The position numbers were made by a program, and so were the translations under genes. Below are positions 8,192 to 16,803 of a DNA stretch of 64,000 nt, in pieces; positions within the stretch are counted from its first letter, which is position 1; every line of letters begins with the position of its first letter. The notes under the pieces are model-generated. The model did not search any database. It was not told where the DNA came from and saw only the letters and a program-made list of their open reading frames with translations. Origin of the DNA: an uncultured Granulosicoccaceae bacterium. Its GTDB lineage: Bacteria; Pseudomonadota; Gammaproteobacteria; Granulosicoccales; Granulosicoccaceae. Location of the stretch: positions 85,693 to 149,692 of the forward strand of contig CALISD010000084.1 of assembly GCA_938041955.1 (NCBI GenBank), given 5' to 3'.

Positions 8192-9613
8192 ATGAACGCA
8201 AAGAACCTTATGACCGATTGTTTTCTCTACGGTGGCCGAAGCACGGCAGTACCGATAGTTCTCGTTACCTCGTCAAACTACAATCGTGCGGTAAAAAAAT
8301 TCAGTAAGCCTCAAGTGCGCTGGCTCGAACAGAATGCCTTTAGTGGTCGGCCCGGGGCTTTATGTGGATTGCCTGATAAAGATGGAAGCATTGAAAAGTA
8401 TGTTGTCGGTATAGATGAAATAGAAGACCCTTTCGCCATTGCCGATTTACCCAGGCGCATGCCTGATGGTGACTATGCTTTAGAGGGCTCTGGTGTCAGA
8501 GCGAATCTTGATACTTTAGCTGTAGGGTGGGGCTTGGGTTCGTATGTATTTGATCGCTATAAAAATAATGCGCGCAACAGAGCATCACCGGACTGTAGTC
8601 TGCCAAGGTTAAAACTTCCGAACTCGGCAGATCATCAACGCATACAGGAAACAGTGGCAGCAACCTACCGCGTGCGTGACCTGATCAACACCCCTGCAGA
8701 AGATATGATGCCGCAGCATTTGTCTGCGGTGGTGGCAGAAATTGCCCAGACGCATGAGGGGGACTTTGCAGAGATTGTCGGTGATGACCTGCTGGCAGAA
8801 AACTATCCGTGTATTCATACCGTCGGTCGCGCCAGTATCCATCCGCCGCGATTGATCGAACTCAGGTGGGGTAACAATAAAAAATACCCACTTATTACGT
8901 TGGTGGGTAAGGGCATCACGTTTGACAGTGGCGGGCTGGATATTAAACCAGCGGCTGGTATGCGCAGTATGAAAAAGGATATGGGAGGAGCCGCTCATGC
9001 GATAGGGTTGGCGCAGTTGATCATGGCACTGGAGCTACCTGTGCGCCTGCGTTTATTGGTCGCTTCTGCAGAAAATGCTATCTCATCGAATGCCTTCAGA
9101 CCTGGAGATGTGATTCGCACTCGTAGTGGAATCACCGTAGAAATAGACAACACTGATGCCGAAGGGCGTTTGGTGTTGTGTGATGCACTGAGTGATGCTT
9201 GCGATGAAGAGCCTGATTTACTGGTCGACTTCGCGACCTTAACTGGCGCTGCGAGGGTGGCTGTCGGAACTGAAATAGCCTCTTACTTTTGCAATGACAG
9301 AGAAATTGCCAACATCGTACGTGATGCAGGTGTCAGTACCTTTGATCCCACCTGGGAGCTGCCGCTTCACAACGGTTATAAATCATTTTTGAAGAGCCAT
9401 GTCGCAGATATGCAAAATGCTGCCAGCACACCGTTTGGTGGGGCAATAACGGCGGCACTCTATCTGCAGAGCTTTGTTGATCCAAATACCCGCTGGCTGC
9501 ACTTTGATATTATGGCCTGGAACAGTCGTGTACGAAGTGGACGACCAATAGGTGGTGAAGCGATGGGGTTGCGTGCGATGCTTGAAGTGCTTGAACAGTT
9601 ATATACCCGGTGA
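8192..9613 (+). CDS. M17 leucyl aminopeptidase family protein
   Basis: A 473-residue cytosolic metallo-aminopeptidase. The C-terminal catalytic domain contains GKGITFDSGGLDIK (metal and catalytic Lys and Asp), the following MKKDMGGAAH, and the family signature NTDAEGRLVL with its Asp and Glu ligands. The N-terminal macro-like domain is present but divergent from PepA. The family removes N-terminal residues from peptides and works as a hexamer with two metals per subunit; specificity is not predictable. The stop overlaps the next gene's GTG, so the two are probably one operon, pairing peptide turnover with an aminoacyl-tRNA editing enzyme. Confidence 0.9.
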   Translation: MNAKNLMTDCFLYGGRSTAVPIVLVTSSNYNRAVKKFSKPQVRWLEQNAFSGRPGALCGLPDKDGSIEKYVVGIDEIEDPFAIADLPRRMPDGDYALEGSGVRANLDTLAVGWGLGSYVFDRYKNNARNRASPDCSLPRLKLPNSADHQRIQETVAATYRVRDLINTPAEDMMPQHLSAVVAEIAQTHEGDFAEIVGDDLLAENYPCIHTVGRASIHPPRLIELRWGNNKKYPLITLVGKGITFDSGGLDIKPAAGMRSMKKDMGGAAHAIGLAQLIMALELPVRLRLLVASAENAISSNAFRPGDVIRTRSGITVEIDNTDAEGRLVLCDALSDACDEEPDLLVDFATLTGAARVAVGTEIASYFCNDREIANIVRDAGVSTFDPTWELPLHNGYKSFLKSHVADMQNAASTPFGGAITAALYLQSFVDPNTRWLHFDIMAWNSRVRSGRPIGGEAMGLRAMLEVLEQLYTR

Positions 9614-10200
9614 TCGAAATGTCTAATGAAGCCAGTAAGGCAGAGATAAAAAAACCTAAGGTGATCGCGAAGGAGCTGCGTGACGGCAGCCCGCCCGCGA
9701 CGGCTGCACAGGTGATCGCGATACTCAACAGGCTTGAAATCGAAAACAGCACCATCACCCATGCGCCGATGAAAACCGTCGAAGACTCCATCGCGCTGCG
9801 TGACGGTGTCCCGGGTGGTTACTCGAAGAACTTATTTCTCAGAAATAAAAAGGGTGTCATGGTGGTAGTGACATTACTCGAAGATCGCCAGGTAAATCTT
9901 GCAGCGCTTGGTGCACAACTCAATATGGGCAAGCTCAGCTTTGCAAGCCCCGAGCGATTGATGCACTACCTTGGGGTAATACCGGGTGCGGTAACACCGC
10001 TTGCTGTGGTCAATGACAAAGATGTTGTGGTCACTGCGGTGTTAGATAAGGCTTTGCTCGCGAAAGACCCGTTACATTTCCACCCTTGCGATAATAGTAT
10101 GACAACCACGCTTTCAGCGGATGGTTTGCTGAAATACATGACCTCTTTTCACAGTGAGCCACTGATTGTAGATTTTGATGATCCTTCCCTGGTGGGTTAG
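9610..10200 (+). CDS. YbaK/ProX-type aminoacyl-tRNA deacylase
   Basis: A 196-residue protein whose residues about 45-190 form a YbaK/prolyl-tRNA editing domain: the LFLRNKKGVMVVVTLLEDRQVNL strand-turn-strand with its conserved Lys, then LGVIPGAVTPLAV with the GxVTPL motif, and a late FHPCDNSMT segment. Members hydrolyse mischarged tRNA in trans (for example Ala- or Cys-tRNAPro). ProXp-ala-like activity is most probable here, but the exact tRNA is not certain. An extra basic leader of about 40 residues is present. GTG at 9610 overlaps the peptidase stop (GTGA); ATG at 9619 is the alternative start. Confidence 0.8.
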   Translation: MIEMSNEASKAEIKKPKVIAKELRDGSPPATAAQVIAILNRLEIENSTITHAPMKTVEDSIALRDGVPGGYSKNLFLRNKKGVMVVVTLLEDRQVNLAALGAQLNMGKLSFASPERLMHYLGVIPGAVTPLAVVNDKDVVVTAVLDKALLAKDPLHFHPCDNSMTTTLSADGLLKYMTSFHSEPLIVDFDDPSLVG

Positions 10201-10257
10201 CGGGGGCGCTTAAATTCCTGCTTTCTAATTACCGGTGCAGGAGTTCCATTGAGGGAG

Positions 10258-11508
10258 TCAGGATTGCAACAATTCAAGCTTTGTTTGTAAAAACTCAGCC
10301 TGCGCACTGTTTTCTGACAGTTCGATCGCCTGCTGTAAGTCTGCTATAGCTTCCTCGCGCTTACCTAGCCGTTGATATAAATCTGCACGTGCAGCATAGA
10401 GTGGTTGATAGCCAAGCATTGCATCTTCGTTTTCAACGCTCGCCAGCAGAGTTAATGCCTCTTCTATCGAGTGTGCATAGGAAACTGCAATGGACTGGTT
10501 GACGCGAACTACTGCAGAGGGTTGTAGTGAATACAGTAGTTCGTAGAAAGCACTGATTTGACGCCAGTCTGTACTTTCCCAGTCTGAAGACTCTGCATGA
10601 ATCGCACTGATGGCCGCTTGAATTTGATATGGTCCGACTTGCTGCTTTGCTAATGTTGTTTTTAGTAAACGGGTGCCTTCTACAATTTTAGCTTCACTCC
10701 ACTTGGATCTATTTTGTTCTGCCAGCGGAATCATGTTTCCACTGTGGTCCATGCGCGTCTGGCGGCGTGAGTCATGCAGCAACATGAGTGCTAATAAACC
10801 AGCGACCTCTGTTTGCACGGGCATTAAAGAGTGGACAATTCGCGCCAGGCGAATAGCTTCCTCAGCAAGGTCTTCGCGAACAATCCGATTGCCGGAAGAG
10901 GCAGTGTATCCCTCGTTGAAGATAAAATAAATTACTGACAGCACAGTGCTTAGTCTCTGTTGCAAGTGTGCATCATCCGGTAGCTTGAACGGAATACCCG
11001 CTAAAGATATTTTATTTTTTGCACGCGATAGTCGCTGTGCCATAGTTTTAGGTTTGTCCAGAAATGCTTTGGCAATTTCTTCTGTTGATAATCCCCCGAG
11101 AGTGCGAAGCGTTAACGCGATGCGTGATTTTTCTTCAAGCGCAGGGTGGCAACAGGTAAATATTAATTCAAGTCGTTTGTCTGGAATGATCATCTCTTCA
11201 TCGGTGTTATCGGCTTGTGATTCAAGTTCCACTAGATAGGTAAGTTCTGGTTGTAGTTTTGCGAAGCGGGAGTCTCGACGGAACTTATCTATGGCGCGGC
11301 GCCTGGCGGTGGTGATAAGCCATGCTGACGGAGATTTTGGTAATCCTTGTTTCTGCCATGTCGTCAGAGCTTGTTCCAAAGCGTCCTGAAGTACATCTTC
11401 AGCCAATTGAAGGTCACCGATACTGGCCACTAATGCTGCTAGTATGCGCCCCCATTCTTCACGAACGATCTGATTGATTGCCTGTTCGATTTTGAATGGG
11501 GGAAGCAT
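10258..11508 (-). CDS. ECF sigma factor with C-terminal repeat domain (ECF42-like)
   Basis: A 416-residue regulator. The N-terminal part holds sigma region 2 (DLQLAEDVLQDALEQALTTW, then the RRRAIDKFRRD helix) and region 4 (LSTEEIAKAFLDKPKTMAQRLSRAK). About 230 residues follow that resemble the helical TPR-like extension of the ECF42 group, with the EGYTASSG segment typical of these proteins. No anti-sigma factor is nearby. Instead it is co-transcribed, 36 bases downstream, with a DGPF/YCII protein, the classic partner of ECF42. It probably redirects RNA polymerase to a small stress or antibiotic-related regulon; the C-terminal domain is thought to control activity. Confidence 0.88.
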   Translation of the reverse strand: MLPPFKIEQAINQIVREEWGRILAALVASIGDLQLAEDVLQDALEQALTTWQKQGLPKSPSAWLITTARRRAIDKFRRDSRFAKLQPELTYLVELESQADNTDEEMIIPDKRLELIFTCCHPALEEKSRIALTLRTLGGLSTEEIAKAFLDKPKTMAQRLSRAKNKISLAGIPFKLPDDAHLQQRLSTVLSVIYFIFNEGYTASSGNRIVREDLAEEAIRLARIVHSLMPVQTEVAGLLALMLLHDSRRQTRMDHSGNMIPLAEQNRSKWSEAKIVEGTRLLKTTLAKQQVGPYQIQAAISAIHAESSDWESTDWRQISAFYELLYSLQPSAVVRVNQSIAVSYAHSIEEALTLLASVENEDAMLGYQPLYAARADLYQRLGKREEAIADLQQAIELSENSAQAEFLQTKLELLQS

Positions 11509-11544
11509 GATTTAATAGTTCGCTGTTTATGTCTGGCTGACTGA

Positions 11545-11895
11545 TTAATCGAAAGTCATTATTGGTCTGACTTCAATACGGCCATGTTCCGCGGTGGGTA
11601 TTTTGGCCGCATACTCAATCGCCTCATCAAGTGAGTCGCACTCGATCAGGTAGTAGCCGCCGAGCTGTTCTTTGGTCTCGGCGAATGGGCCATCAGTCGT
11701 TTCGATAGCTCCATTTTCGCGTGTTACTGTGGTGGCGGTTGTTGCCGGCTGTAATGCGTCGCCCGCCACAAGCGCTCCTTTTTCCTTTAACAGGGTGGTG
11801 AATTCCTGATAAGCCTGCATGTAGGGTCCGAATTCCGGGGTTCCCGGTGCCGGGCCGGCATCTGCTGCCGAATAGATTAAACATATATATTGCAT
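11545..11895 (-). CDS. YCII-related (DGPF domain) protein, ECF sigma partner
   Basis: A 116-residue protein of the YCII/DGPF family, a ferredoxin-like fold. The namesake motif is in TTDGPFAETKEQLGGYYLIE, and the C-terminal strand ends in RPIMTF. Such proteins are regularly encoded beside ECF42-type sigma factors, and some of their genes are sigma targets; the biochemical role is not settled. The frame starts at 11901, but AAGGAGA abuts that ATG, while the second ATG at 11895 lies seven bases from it and is preferred. It is the first gene of the pair. Confidence 0.85.
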   Translation of the reverse strand: MQYICLIYSAADAGPAPGTPEFGPYMQAYQEFTTLLKEKGALVAGDALQPATTATTVTRENGAIETTDGPFAETKEQLGGYYLIECDSLDEAIEYAAKIPTAEHGRIEVRPIMTFD

Positions 11896-12206
11896 CGTCA
11901 TTCTCCTTAATCATTAGTTTAGTTTGCAGAGACAAGTGTCTCTGTAATGTACAGACGAATGAGCTTTGTGCAAATCTACATGGGGTGGAATATTTAGTTT
12001 TGAATACGCTTGCAATCCATGTCTCGCCAATGCTAAATTCAAGGCGTAGTGGAAGTGCTTACTTAGGTTTTTGTTTCTGTAAAGGCTCAACGCTAAAGCT
12101 GAGGTGAAAACCTGGTAGTCGCTCTCGCTCATTGGAGGGGGAAGACTTAAAGCGCTTGTACGTATAGTTACGTATAAGGGCGGCCGCATAAAACATCGAC
12201 GCAAGT
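11896..12206. other. Intergenic region between YCII gene and EamA exporter
   Basis: About 310 bases that presumably carry the promoter of the YCII-sigma pair. On the minus strand a 72-codon frame (12132-11914) looks weakly protein-like, but it has no ribosome site and no recognisable domain, so it is not called. No terminator hairpin with a T-tract was seen after the exporter gene. Confidence 0.4.
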
Positions 12207-13133
12207 TTATGTATTGGAATTCGTCTGTTCCGTCAATCGGGATTCACGGAATATGATGTAGAGGCCACTGGCGAAAATAATAGTGGCACCAAGTAGCGTA
12301 AGAAAATCCAAATGTTCCGCAAAAAATATAGCGCCAATTATTACGGTCCAAATTAAGCGTAAAAAATCCAGTGACATTACTGCGGTGGAATCGGCCATCG
12401 AAAGTGCTGTCGTCATGCACATGTGACCGAGCGTACCAAGTGCGCCAACCACAAACAGCAGCCACAACGAATGACCGCTTGGTATCTCACCTAAATATAA
12501 AAATATAGGCAGGGATAGCGCGCTTAAAGTAATTCCGCTCCAGGCCACAATGCTTGCAGTGTGCTCGGTGCTGGAAAGCGATTTGACGATAACCAGGTTG
12601 ATGCCCCAAAAGAGGCTTGAGCCGATAACGAACAGCGCTGATGGGTTAAACGAATCACTGGCGGGGCGCAACACCACCAGGACACCAATAAAGCCTGCGA
12701 TAATCGCAGCAATCCGGCGTGCTCTTACGCGCTCGCCTAGTAATAACACGGCCGCTATCGTTCCAAAAATGGCCGCACTAAAGCTGAGTGCTGTGGCAGT
12801 CGCAATTTCTACTCGCGCAAGCGCCGTAAACCACAATAACATTGCCAGTATGCCGCTTGCACCACGCAGCAGGTGTAGCGGCATCCTTTTTGATTTGAGT
12901 GAATGAACACCATTGCGTAGCACCAGAGGCAGAACCACAATCAGGCCAAACAGGTTGCGAAAAAAAGTGATGGTATAGACGTCAACCGTTGTGCTGAGAT
13001 GCCGAACCACACCGTGCATAGCAGCAAGTGCGGCAGTGGCGGCGACCATATACATCATTGCTTTGATGATTGATGGCTGAACCACCTTAAACGGTGTTAT
13101 CGACAAGTGAATCTGCTTTTGGGTTGGACTCAC
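12207..13133 (-). CDS. EamA-family drug/metabolite transporter
   Basis: A 308-residue inner-membrane protein with ten predicted transmembrane helices in two five-helix halves, each an EamA domain (about 25-155 and 165-300). Motifs typical of the family include FRNLFGLIVVLPLVLR in the first half and GTLGHMCMTTALSMADS in the second. Members usually export amino acids, nucleosides or other small metabolites, or take up S-adenosylmethionine-like compounds; substrate is not predictable. The listed start is a GTG at 13133; an internal ATG about 25 codons in would remove only the polar leader. It diverges from the molybdopterin oxidoreductase across 122 bases. Confidence 0.85.
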   Translation of the reverse strand: MSPTQKQIHLSITPFKVVQPSIIKAMMYMVAATAALAAMHGVVRHLSTTVDVYTITFFRNLFGLIVVLPLVLRNGVHSLKSKRMPLHLLRGASGILAMLLWFTALARVEIATATALSFSAAIFGTIAAVLLLGERVRARRIAAIIAGFIGVLVVLRPASDSFNPSALFVIGSSLFWGINLVIVKSLSSTEHTASIVAWSGITLSALSLPIFLYLGEIPSGHSLWLLFVVGALGTLGHMCMTTALSMADSTAVMSLDFLRLIWTVIIGAIFFAEHLDFLTLLGATIIFASGLYIIFRESRLTEQTNSNT

Positions 13134-13255
13134 AGTATCGCACTGCTACGAGTCCAGTGAAACCAATTTGATCAGTGTTCTGTGCGCGAGTGGTTTGTTC
13201 GTCCGCACGGACATATACTGGTAGGCCTGTTTGGTTACTTTGAACTTAACTGGCT

Positions 13256-15319
13256 ATGAATACACCGGTAGACCTACCTCGCTTTCATTCCACTTGTCCG
13301 CATGATTGTCCCAGCACTTGTGCGATTGAAGTAGAAAAGATCGACAGTCATACGATTGGCCGGGTGTACGGTGCTGATAACTCATACACCCAGGGCGTGG
13401 TGTGCGCAAAAGTGGCTCGTTATGCCGAGCGTATTCACCACCCTGATCGCTTGTCGCAGCCATTGCGCAGGAGCAATAAAAAGTCCGCCGACGGGGTGTT
13501 TGAACCCATTACGTGGGACGATGCGCTAGACATAGTCGCTGAGGAGGTGCAGTCGACAATAGCAAAGTATGGCGCTGAGGCGTTTTGGCCGTATCACTAC
13601 GCCGGTACCATGGGTTTAGTTCAGCGTGATGGCATTAATCGTTTTCGAAACTGTCTTGGAACATCGCAGCAGCACAATACCTTCTGTACGACGCTGGCTG
13701 ACGCTGGCTGGAACGTCGGTGTTGGTGCTAAGCGCGGTGCAGATTCAAGGCTTATCGAAGAGAGCGATTTAATTGTCGTGTGGGGTGGGAATCCTGTGAA
13801 TACACAGGTGAACCTTATGCACCACATTGCCACTGCCAAAAAGCGTGGTGCAAAACTGGTTGTAGTAGATCCTTATAAAACCGGCACTGCTAAGCAGGCT
13901 GATCAGCACTTGATGCTTCGTCCCGGTACCGATGGAGCATTGGCCACTGCGGTAATGCATCTATTGGTTAAAGAAGGTTATGCAGATCGAGACTATCTAA
14001 GTAAGTACACAGACTTTACAGCAGTGACTGAAAAACATTTGTCTGAAAAAACGCCGCAATGGGCTGCAGACATCACTGGCTTGAGTGTTCAGGAAATCAT
14101 CACATTCGCCAGATTGTATGGTGAGAATAAAAAGAGTTTTATCCGTGTTGGCTATGGCTTTTCCCGCAGTCGTAATGGAGCCGTCAATGTTCATGCAGTC
14201 ACTTGCCTGCCAGCACTCACAGGTGCCTGGAAGGAACGTGGCGGTGGTGCACTTTATTCTAATGGTGCCTTGTATTCAAACATAGATAAAACCCTTATCG
14301 AAGGATTGGACCGGGTATCAGATGTGAGAGTGCTGGATCAATCCAGAATTGGCGACATACTGACCGGTAACCCGATGGATCTGTTGGATGGCCCGCCTAT
14401 CAAGGCATTATTTGTTCAAAATACCAATCCTGCGGTGGTAGCACCCGAATCGAATAAAGTAATTAAAGGGCTATTGAGGGAAGATCTTTTTGTGTGTGTG
14501 CACGAACAGTTTATGACTGATACGGCAAAGTTTGCAGATATTGTACTGCCTGCGACTATGTTTCTTGAGCATGATGATCTTTACGTCGCTGGTGGTCATA
14601 CCCATGTGCAAATGACCAAAAAAATTGTAGAGCCTTTCGGGCAGTGCCGTAGTAATCATCAGGTGTTATGTGAATTAGCCGCGAGGCTTGACCTTGAGCA
14701 TCCAGGTTTTAATATGACCGAATGGGATTTGTGTGATCACACGCTTAAAGCGTCGGGCCTGCATGATGCCGAGACTTTGTATAAAGAGCACTGGCAGGAT
14801 GTTGCCCGTGATTTTGAAGGCAGCAATTTTTTAAACGGGTTTGATACACCGGATAAGAAGTTTCATTTTTCACCAGACTGGAGCCGGGTCGGACCGAACT
14901 ATCAAAGTATGCCGACTATGCCTGACCACTGGGAAGTTACTGATGAATCATCCGGTAGCTATCCATACCGCCTGGTGGCAGCTCCCGCAAGGCAGTTTCT
15001 AAATACCACATTCACTGAGACACCCACTTCAGTGAAGCGCGAAAAACGACCTGCGTTATTGGTTCATCCGGATGATTTAATGGCGTTGTCGATTACTGAT
15101 GGACAAAAGGTTAGAGTCACCAGCGCCTGTGGCAATCTGCTTGTTCATGCAAAAGCGTTTGAAGGCGTACAGAGTGGTGTGGTGATTATGGAAAGTATCT
15201 GGCCTAACTCTGCATTTGAGGAGGGGGTCGGGGTGAATGCGTTGGTGAGTGCGGAGCCTGGTTTCCCGAATGGCGGTGGTGTGTTTCATGATACCGCCGT
15301 TAAAGTAGAATCTGCGTAA
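13256..15319 (+). CDS. Molybdopterin-dependent oxidoreductase
   Basis: A 687-residue enzyme of the DMSO-reductase/formate-dehydrogenase superfamily. The N-terminus carries a [4Fe-4S] motif with Cys14, Cys18, Cys22 and Cys50 (STCPHDCPSTC and GVVCAKV). The two pterin-dinucleotide regions follow, including VWGGNPVNTQVN and the LRPGTDGALA segment, and a C-terminal molydopterin-binding barrel (about 570-687). There is no twin-arginine signal, so it is probably cytoplasmic. It is encoded alone, without electron-transfer or membrane-anchor subunits, so the redox partner and substrate are unknown. The ATG at 13256 has only a weak ribosome site. Confidence 0.88.
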   Translation: MNTPVDLPRFHSTCPHDCPSTCAIEVEKIDSHTIGRVYGADNSYTQGVVCAKVARYAERIHHPDRLSQPLRRSNKKSADGVFEPITWDDALDIVAEEVQSTIAKYGAEAFWPYHYAGTMGLVQRDGINRFRNCLGTSQQHNTFCTTLADAGWNVGVGAKRGADSRLIEESDLIVVWGGNPVNTQVNLMHHIATAKKRGAKLVVVDPYKTGTAKQADQHLMLRPGTDGALATAVMHLLVKEGYADRDYLSKYTDFTAVTEKHLSEKTPQWAADITGLSVQEIITFARLYGENKKSFIRVGYGFSRSRNGAVNVHAVTCLPALTGAWKERGGGALYSNGALYSNIDKTLIEGLDRVSDVRVLDQSRIGDILTGNPMDLLDGPPIKALFVQNTNPAVVAPESNKVIKGLLREDLFVCVHEQFMTDTAKFADIVLPATMFLEHDDLYVAGGHTHVQMTKKIVEPFGQCRSNHQVLCELAARLDLEHPGFNMTEWDLCDHTLKASGLHDAETLYKEHWQDVARDFEGSNFLNGFDTPDKKFHFSPDWSRVGPNYQSMPTMPDHWEVTDESSGSYPYRLVAAPARQFLNTTFTETPTSVKREKRPALLVHPDDLMALSITDGQKVRVTSACGNLLVHAKAFEGVQSGVVIMESIWPNSAFEEGVGVNALVSAEPGFPNGGGVFHDTAVKVESA

Positions 15320-15466
15320 CTAAGCAGTGCATACCTGTCGCATCAATACACGTGTATGTTGCGCCCTGAAGCGCTATAAAAGGTTTAAAGCCGTCGAAAA
15401 TTTGAATTCAGCGCATTTGTTCGACTGAACAGTGACGAATTTGATTGGTAAAGACTGTGATAGCAA

Positions 15467-15495
15467 TAGCGGCGAAGGTAAGGGTTTCGCCGCTA
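15467..15495. terminator. Hairpin between convergent genes
   Basis: A perfect 10-bp inverted repeat (TAGCGGCGAA / TTCGCCGCTA, 15467-15476 and 15486-15495) with a 9-base loop, lying between the convergent oxidoreductase and amidinotransferase ends. The T-tract is weak on both sides, so it may terminate poorly or protect 3' ends. Confidence 0.45.
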
Positions 15496-15516
15496 ACTTG
15501 GATTTTACAGTAGTAT

Positions 15517-16635
15517 TTACACTATCGTTTCGCTGGCAAAGTTTGGAAAGTAGTCTTCGCAGCTTCCTTCGCGATGCACATCTGCGGTGGCACAATGTAA
15601 GCCGCCACCGAATGGATATGCGTCTCGAAATGGCATGGGTATCACTTCCATACCAAGTTTGTCCATTTGATCCATCTGATTAGTTTCGCTTGCCTCAACG
15701 ATAACAGTCTTGTGATCAAGCACTAAACAGTTCATCGATAGCCACACACTGGAGTAGCAAAGCGGTGGGGGTGAGTTATGAACAGGTGTGGCTGCGTCGA
15801 CAATTTCCCAGTCGTTCTGGCTGAATATTTTTCGTTGTGCATCCGGCAACGGACGGTTTGGATTGTTGATAATTAAGCCGGGCCTCAAAGGTACGAAAGT
15901 CGCATCGATATGAATAGGGTAGGGGTCACCCGGGAAATTCACTGAGTGAATTCGATGATCCGGAAAGTGACGCTTTAACCATTCCATGCCGCGGCGGTTG
16001 GTGGTTAGTCCATGTTGGCAAAAAAGATCTTTGCCAAGCCGCATGACATCTGCAGCATCAAACAGTGGTTCGTGCTCTTTGGTGACAAAATCCAACGCCG
16101 CTGTTCGATCTAAGCGTTCTTCAATAGTGATTTCATCAAAGTAGCCAGCCTGGTAGGAATCATCAGAAAGTCTTGGTCGCGGAGCACTTTCCCATTTGAA
16201 ATTCGGATCCTCATCAAAATAACGCTGCATCAACGGATGATAGGCGAGGTATTCAAAGTAGCGGCAGCGAAACGACATTGGCGCGCTTAAAATTTCATTG
16301 CCTACGGTAAGCAGCACATCACGTGGTGGCATGCAGCCAAACATGGATGCTGTGCTGAAGTCAGGGGTGACTACAGCCTGGTTCCACTGGATGGGTGTCG
16401 GCCGGTCAACAGTGATGCCTCTGCCCTCAAGGACTTTGACCAGGTTATCGAGCTGAATATTGGCCTTCTCGACTGTTTCCAGCGGGCGTGGTCCCCACAT
16501 GCCACGCATGTCGCTGTCTTCCGGAACTTTTGCTTCTGTCGCAGGTTCAGAGGGTGGAATGCACGTATGGTCTGCGCGACCGACGATAACGTGTTTAAGT
16601 GGATCAAACTCATTCCACGAATTAACTTTAACCAT
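15517..16635 (-). CDS. Glycine amidinotransferase (GATM) family protein
   Basis: A 372-residue member of the arginine:glycine amidinotransferase family, which moves the amidino group of arginine to an amine via a Cys intermediate. The catalytic triad is recognisable: Asp in DAADVMRLGKD, His in YPIHIDATF and Cys in GGGLHCATADVHREG, plus the N-terminal substrate motif VGRADH. With glycine as acceptor the product would be guanidinoacetate; lysine or 4-aminobutyrate acceptors are also known in bacteria. The frame runs up to 16692, but ATG at 16635 has AGGAAA at good spacing. No guanidinoacetate methyltransferase gene is next to it, so the product's fate is open. Confidence 0.88.
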   Translation of the reverse strand: MVKVNSWNEFDPLKHVIVGRADHTCIPPSEPATEAKVPEDSDMRGMWGPRPLETVEKANIQLDNLVKVLEGRGITVDRPTPIQWNQAVVTPDFSTASMFGCMPPRDVLLTVGNEILSAPMSFRCRYFEYLAYHPLMQRYFDEDPNFKWESAPRPRLSDDSYQAGYFDEITIEERLDRTAALDFVTKEHEPLFDAADVMRLGKDLFCQHGLTTNRRGMEWLKRHFPDHRIHSVNFPGDPYPIHIDATFVPLRPGLIINNPNRPLPDAQRKIFSQNDWEIVDAATPVHNSPPPLCYSSVWLSMNCLVLDHKTVIVEASETNQMDQMDKLGMEVIPMPFRDAYPFGGGLHCATADVHREGSCEDYFPNFASETIV

Positions 16636-16751
16636 GGGGGTTTCCTGTTTGGTGATAGCGCTACTATAAGAGCGAATGAGGTGGCGCGACAAGCAGAGAC
16701 TTAAAAACTGCCGATATCAGACAGCAAGGCTGGAACCGCATTGCAGAAACA

Positions 16752-16777
16752 AAAAACCCGGCAGTTGCCGGGTTTTT
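16752..16777 (-). terminator. Rho-independent terminator of the envelope-protein operon
   Basis: A perfect 12-bp inverted repeat (left arm 16752-16763, right arm 16766-16777) built on CCCGGCA/TGCCGGG flanked by A and T runs. On the minus strand it is followed by a T-rich tract 27 bases after the stop codon of the coiled-coil gene. Confidence 0.85.
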
Positions 16778-16803
16778 ATACTCAGGTTGGCACGTCGGAT
16801 GGC

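Noticed and set aside
11914..12204. Minus-strand frame of 72-96 codons between the YCII and EamA genes
   Set aside because: No ribosome site, no recognised domain and a position in the probable promoter region; kept only as a remark.
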